Notes under the pieces: model-generated
The model's database searches: none
What the model saw: the letters and a program-made list of their open reading frames with translations, nothing else
What the model was told of the DNA's origin: nothing
Origin: an uncultured Lachnospiraceae bacterium
GTDB taxonomy: Bacteria; Bacillota; Clostridia; Lachnospirales; Lachnospiraceae
Reading direction: 5' to 3'
Assembly (NCBI GenBank): GCA_937950565.1
Contig: CALFCS010000150.1
Coordinates: forward strand, 1 to 7,428
DNA length: 7,428 nt
Translations under genes and position numbers: made by a program
Shown here: piece by piece, positions 5,927 through 7,428 of the stretch
How the letters are laid out: the number at the start of each line of letters is the position of its first letter
How positions within the stretch are numbered: the first letter of the stretch is position 1

Positions 5927-6175
5927 ATGGCTAATATTCTACCAGTTTCTGATTTGAGAAATTATAATGAAGTTTTGAAAAATTGTCGGATAGGTGAACC
6001 TGTGTTTCTTACCAAAAATGGAAGAGGACGTTTTGTAGTTCTTGATATCGAAGATTATGAACGGGGGCGGGAAGAGAAGAAATTACTCATGAAACTGCAG
6101 GAAGCAGAGGAAGCAGTGAAAGATGGGGAAGGCTGGTTGAGCTTAGATGAATTGAAAGCAATTATGGGAGAATAA
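5927..6175 (+). CDS. Type II antitoxin, Phd/YefM family
   Basis: 82 residues from ATG 5927. AAGGAG at 5911-5916 gives a 10-base spacer to this ATG, whereas the in-frame TTG at 5918 is only one base from the site and is rejected. Residues 1-45 carry the Phd/YefM DNA-binding pattern: NILPVSDLRNYNEVL, a turn, then EPVFLTKNGRGRFVVLDIED. Residues 46-82 are charged and helical (REEKKLLMKLQEAEEAVKDG) and should wrap around the toxin. It neutralises the toxin encoded 5 bp downstream and probably represses the operon through the palindromes at 5891-5906. The order antitoxin then toxin is the usual one for this family. Confidence 0.92.
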   Translation: MANILPVSDLRNYNEVLKNCRIGEPVFLTKNGRGRFVVLDIEDYERGREEKKLLMKLQEAEEAVKDGEGWLSLDELKAIMGE

Positions 6176-6180
6176 AAAGT

Positions 6181-6480
6181 ATGTTGAAATTACGGATTAA
6201 CCCGTTAGTCGTAGTTGATTTAAAAGGGATACGTGATTATATTGCAGAAGATAATGAAGAATACGCAGCAAAGACGATTAATGAGATTTATGGTAAGTTT
6301 GAAAATATTCAGATGTTTCCGGGAATAGGTGCGGATCTTTCTCAAAGGCTTAGTCTCAAGACAAATTACAAGTATGCGGTCTGGAAAGATTATGTCATTA
6401 TTTACAAAGTAGGGAAAGAATATGTGGAGATTTATCGGGTGATAAATCGATATCAGGATATTATGCGAATTTTTGAGTAG
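6181..6480 (+). CDS. Type II toxin, RelE/ParE superfamily
   Basis: 99 residues from ATG 6181, with a GGGAG site (6166-6170) inside the antitoxin gene; the genes are 5 bp apart, so they are translationally close. Family features: the basic N-terminal strand KLRINPLVVVDLKGI, the helix DNEEYAAKTINEIYGKFENI, the FPGIGADL turn (47-53), the strand pair YAVWKDYVIIYKV (65-77), and the end VEIYRVINRYQDIMRIF (82-98). RelE-type toxins cut mRNA on the ribosome and ParE-type toxins poison DNA gyrase; the FPxxGxDL segment is common in ParE-like members, but sequence alone does not settle the target. Length and C-terminus are complete, so it should be active unless bound by the antitoxin. Confidence 0.92.
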   Translation: MLKLRINPLVVVDLKGIRDYIAEDNEEYAAKTINEIYGKFENIQMFPGIGADLSQRLSLKTNYKYAVWKDYVIIYKVGKEYVEIYRVINRYQDIMRIFE

Positions 6481-6511
6481 TATTTTAATATTTAGAGGAA
6501 GAGGTGAGATA

Positions 6512-6868
6512 ATGACTTTGCGGAAAGAAGTGCTTGCGTTTATAAAAAAGGAATATGGCGTGGAAGCAGAATGTCCCTGGGCCAGATATCCGGAGAATGA
6601 GGTTTTCCGCCATGAGGATAATAAAAAATGGTTTGCCCTCATCATGCCTGTTGGGAAAAAGCATCTGGGGATGGGCGACGAGGGATATGTCGATATTATC
6701 AATGTGAAACTTGATTCGATGCTTATCGATATGCTGAGGCAGCAGGAGGGATTTCTCCCGGCCTATCATATGAATAAGAAGCATTGGATCAGTGTGCGCC
6801 TGGACGCGCGCTGGGAAAGCGGCGAATTAGAGATGCTGCTGGAAAACAGCCATCAGCTGAGCGATTGA
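6512..6868 (+). CDS. MmcQ/YjbR family protein
   Basis: 118 residues from ATG 6512, with GAGGTGAG at 6501-6508 as ribosome binding site; an in-frame TTG at 6473 overlaps the toxin gene and has no site. The family pattern is plain: ECPWARYPENEVFRHEDNKK near the N-terminus, WFALIMPV, INVKLDSMLIDMLRQQEG, PAYHMNKKHWISVRLD, and the C-terminal ELEMLLENSHQL. The family has a CyaY/frataxin-like fold, about 110-120 residues, and is often labelled 'DNA-binding', with little direct evidence of function. It follows the toxin gene by 31 bp with no terminator between, so it may be read from the same promoter, but this family is common alone and I do not regard it as part of the toxin-antitoxin module. A strong terminator follows directly. 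Confidence 0.93.
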   Translation: MTLRKEVLAFIKKEYGVEAECPWARYPENEVFRHEDNKKWFALIMPVGKKHLGMGDEGYVDIINVKLDSMLIDMLRQQEGFLPAYHMNKKHWISVRLDARWESGELEMLLENSHQLSD

Positions 6869-6898
6869 ACGGACTGCGTCAGGGCAGTCTGTTTTTTT
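6868..6898 (+). terminator. Intrinsic terminator after the MmcQ/YjbR gene
   Basis: AACGGACTGC (6868-6877) pairs with GCAGTCTGTT (6884-6893), with one G-T pair and the 6-base loop GTCAGG, and runs into seven T residues (6892-6898). It overlaps the stop codon and cleanly separates this gene from the ribosomal protein unit downstream. Confidence 0.93.
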
Positions 6899-6963
6899 GA
6901 GATCTGGAAAACGGCACATTGAAGGCTTCGCCGGAATAATGACGGGGAAAATGCGATTTCCGC

Positions 6964-6992
6964 TTGATTTCAACGGCTAAACAAGGTAAAAT
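6964..6992 (+). promoter_or_regulatory. Promoter of the L11 gene
   Basis: TTGATT (6964-6969), a 17-bp spacer and TAAAAT (6987-6992) make a good sigma-A-type promoter, with a start of transcription expected near 6999 and a leader of about 88 bases. The stretch 6899-6963 between the terminator and this promoter shows no gene. Confidence 0.7.
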
Positions 6993-7021
6993 AAGAACGC
7001 TGTGCATACAGGCATAGCTGC

Positions 7022-7051
7022 GTGGGAGGACGAGCAACCGTTCGTGACCAC
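7022..7051 (+). promoter_or_regulatory. Leader hairpin resembling a ribosomal protein L1 binding site
   Basis: GTGG (7022-7025) pairs with CCAC (7048-7051). After an asymmetric internal loop (GAGG against GA), ACGAGC (7030-7035) pairs with GTTCGT (7040-7045) around the loop AACC. A GTGGGAGG...ACCAC hairpin with an asymmetric internal loop is, from memory, the usual leader of rplK-rplA mRNAs in Firmicutes, where L1 binds and represses translation. It lies 22 bases upstream of the AGGAGG site (7073-7078). Assignment is by pattern, not by covariance search. Confidence 0.55.
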
Positions 7052-7086
7052 TGCATGAGACAACATATTTATAGGAGGTGTGTCTT

Positions 7087-7428
7087 GTGAGTAAAAAAGT
7101 TGCAAAGGTCTGCAAACTGCAGTTCCCGGCCGGAGGTGCAAGACCGGGACCGGCTCTGGCTTCTGCCGGAATCAACATGCCGCAGTTCTGCAGCGCATTC
7201 AACGATGCGACCAAGGACCGTGCAGGTGACCTCGTACCGGTCATCATCACGGCTTATGAAGACAAGTCATTTGATTTCGTACTGAAGACGACTCCGGCTG
7301 CCATTCTGCTGAAGAAGGCTGCCAAGATCCAGAAGGGTTCTTCCCGTCCGAACACGGAAAAGGTCGCCAAGATCACGCGCGCTCAGGCTGAAGAAATCGC
7401 CAAGACGAAGGCTCCGGACCTTACCGCT
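7087..7428 (+). CDS. rplK: Divergent ribosomal protein L11, 3' end beyond the window
   Basis: 114 residues are visible from GTG 7087, with AGGAGG at 7073-7078. It is clearly L11: KLQFPAGG, INMPQFCSAFNDAT, VPVIITAYEDKSFDFVLKTT, PAAILLKKAA and the start of the C-terminal RNA-binding domain (AEEIAKTKAPDL). It lacks four residues in the N-terminal proline-rich loop: the usual PAGKAxPAPPVGPALGQ reads PAGGARPGPALAS, so the PPxxP motif is gone and GQ is replaced by AS. That loop touches 23S rRNA helices 43/44, binds thiostrepton-type antibiotics and takes part in factor binding and RelA activation. Lysine is AAG in 12 of 15 cases, with frequent ATC and CTG, unlike the AT-rich neighbours but usual for strongly expressed genes. 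It does not follow nusG, so it is probably a second L11. The next gene, perhaps rplA, is not visible. Confidence 0.9.
   Translation, partial: MSKKVAKVCKLQFPAGGARPGPALASAGINMPQFCSAFNDATKDRAGDLVPVIITAYEDKSFDFVLKTTPAAILLKKAAKIQKGSSRPNTEKVAKITRAQAEEIAKTKAPDLTA

Noticed and set aside
6220..6702. Minus-strand frame of 160 codons
   Set aside because: It covers parts of two well-recognised plus-strand genes, the toxin and the MmcQ/YjbR gene, in antisense.
6879..7285. Overlapping small frames on both strands across the L11 promoter and start
   Set aside because: They are explained by the L11 gene and its regulatory leader; the translations have no family features.
6868..7428. Resistance gene of a thiopeptide biosynthetic cluster
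   Set aside because: L11 variants can occur in such clusters, but no precursor peptide, cyclodehydratase or lanthipeptide-like dehydratase gene is present in the window.
1..7428. CRISPR array, tRNA, rRNA or insertion sequence
   Set aside because: No regularly spaced repeats, no cloverleaf-like segments or rRNA motifs, and no transposase were seen; the only repeat is the pair of 70-bp palindromic elements.

Overview
The window looks like the chromosome of a low-GC anaerobic Firmicute, most likely a gut-type clostridium (Lachnospiraceae). This rests on AT-rich codon use, strong AGGAGG-type ribosome binding sites, TTG/GTG starts, lipoproteins with Gram-positive-style signal peptides, an AIM24/TIGR00266 protein, and a short palindromic repeat of a kind I associate with that family. 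The taxonomic call is inference. Both ends cut through genes.

Layout. Bases 2-1661 hold a co-directional group: the 3' part of an AIM24-family gene, an intact two-domain lipoprotein, and a second lipoprotein that seems to lose its C-terminal half. Around 1640-1660 the second lipoprotein runs directly into the interior of a SMEK-domain gene (to 3042) that lacks its own 5' end; this looks like an old deletion or recombination scar. An NAD-type zinc alcohol dehydrogenase (3047-4078) follows 4 bp later, with its ribosome binding site inside the SMEK gene. It converges on tspO (4157-4618, minus strand). A 70-bp palindromic repeat occurs twice: once in frame inside the SMEK gene, and once as the whole spacer between the dehydrogenase and tspO.

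From 4752 the plus strand carries an EcsC-like protein with a low-complexity helical N-terminus and an EF-hand-like loop. It ends at an 18-bp perfect hairpin whose loop and 3' arm contain the -35 box of the next promoter. That promoter drives a Phd/YefM-type antitoxin and a RelE/ParE-type toxin, with overlapping palindromes as a likely operator. An MmcQ/YjbR-family gene follows and ends at a classic intrinsic terminator (6868-6898).

The last 530 bases are a separate transcription unit: a good sigma-A-type promoter (6964-6992), a leader hairpin resembling an L1-protein binding site, and the 5' part of a divergent ribosomal protein L11 gene. This L11 lacks four residues of the proline-rich loop that binds thiopeptide antibiotics and takes part in factor binding and the stringent response. 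It does not follow nusG, so it is probably a second, specialised L11.

I do not see one multi-gene new system. The most interesting items are the loop-deleted L11 with its own leader, the repeat that has colonised a coding sequence, the SMEK/lipoprotein scar, and the EcsC-like protein.
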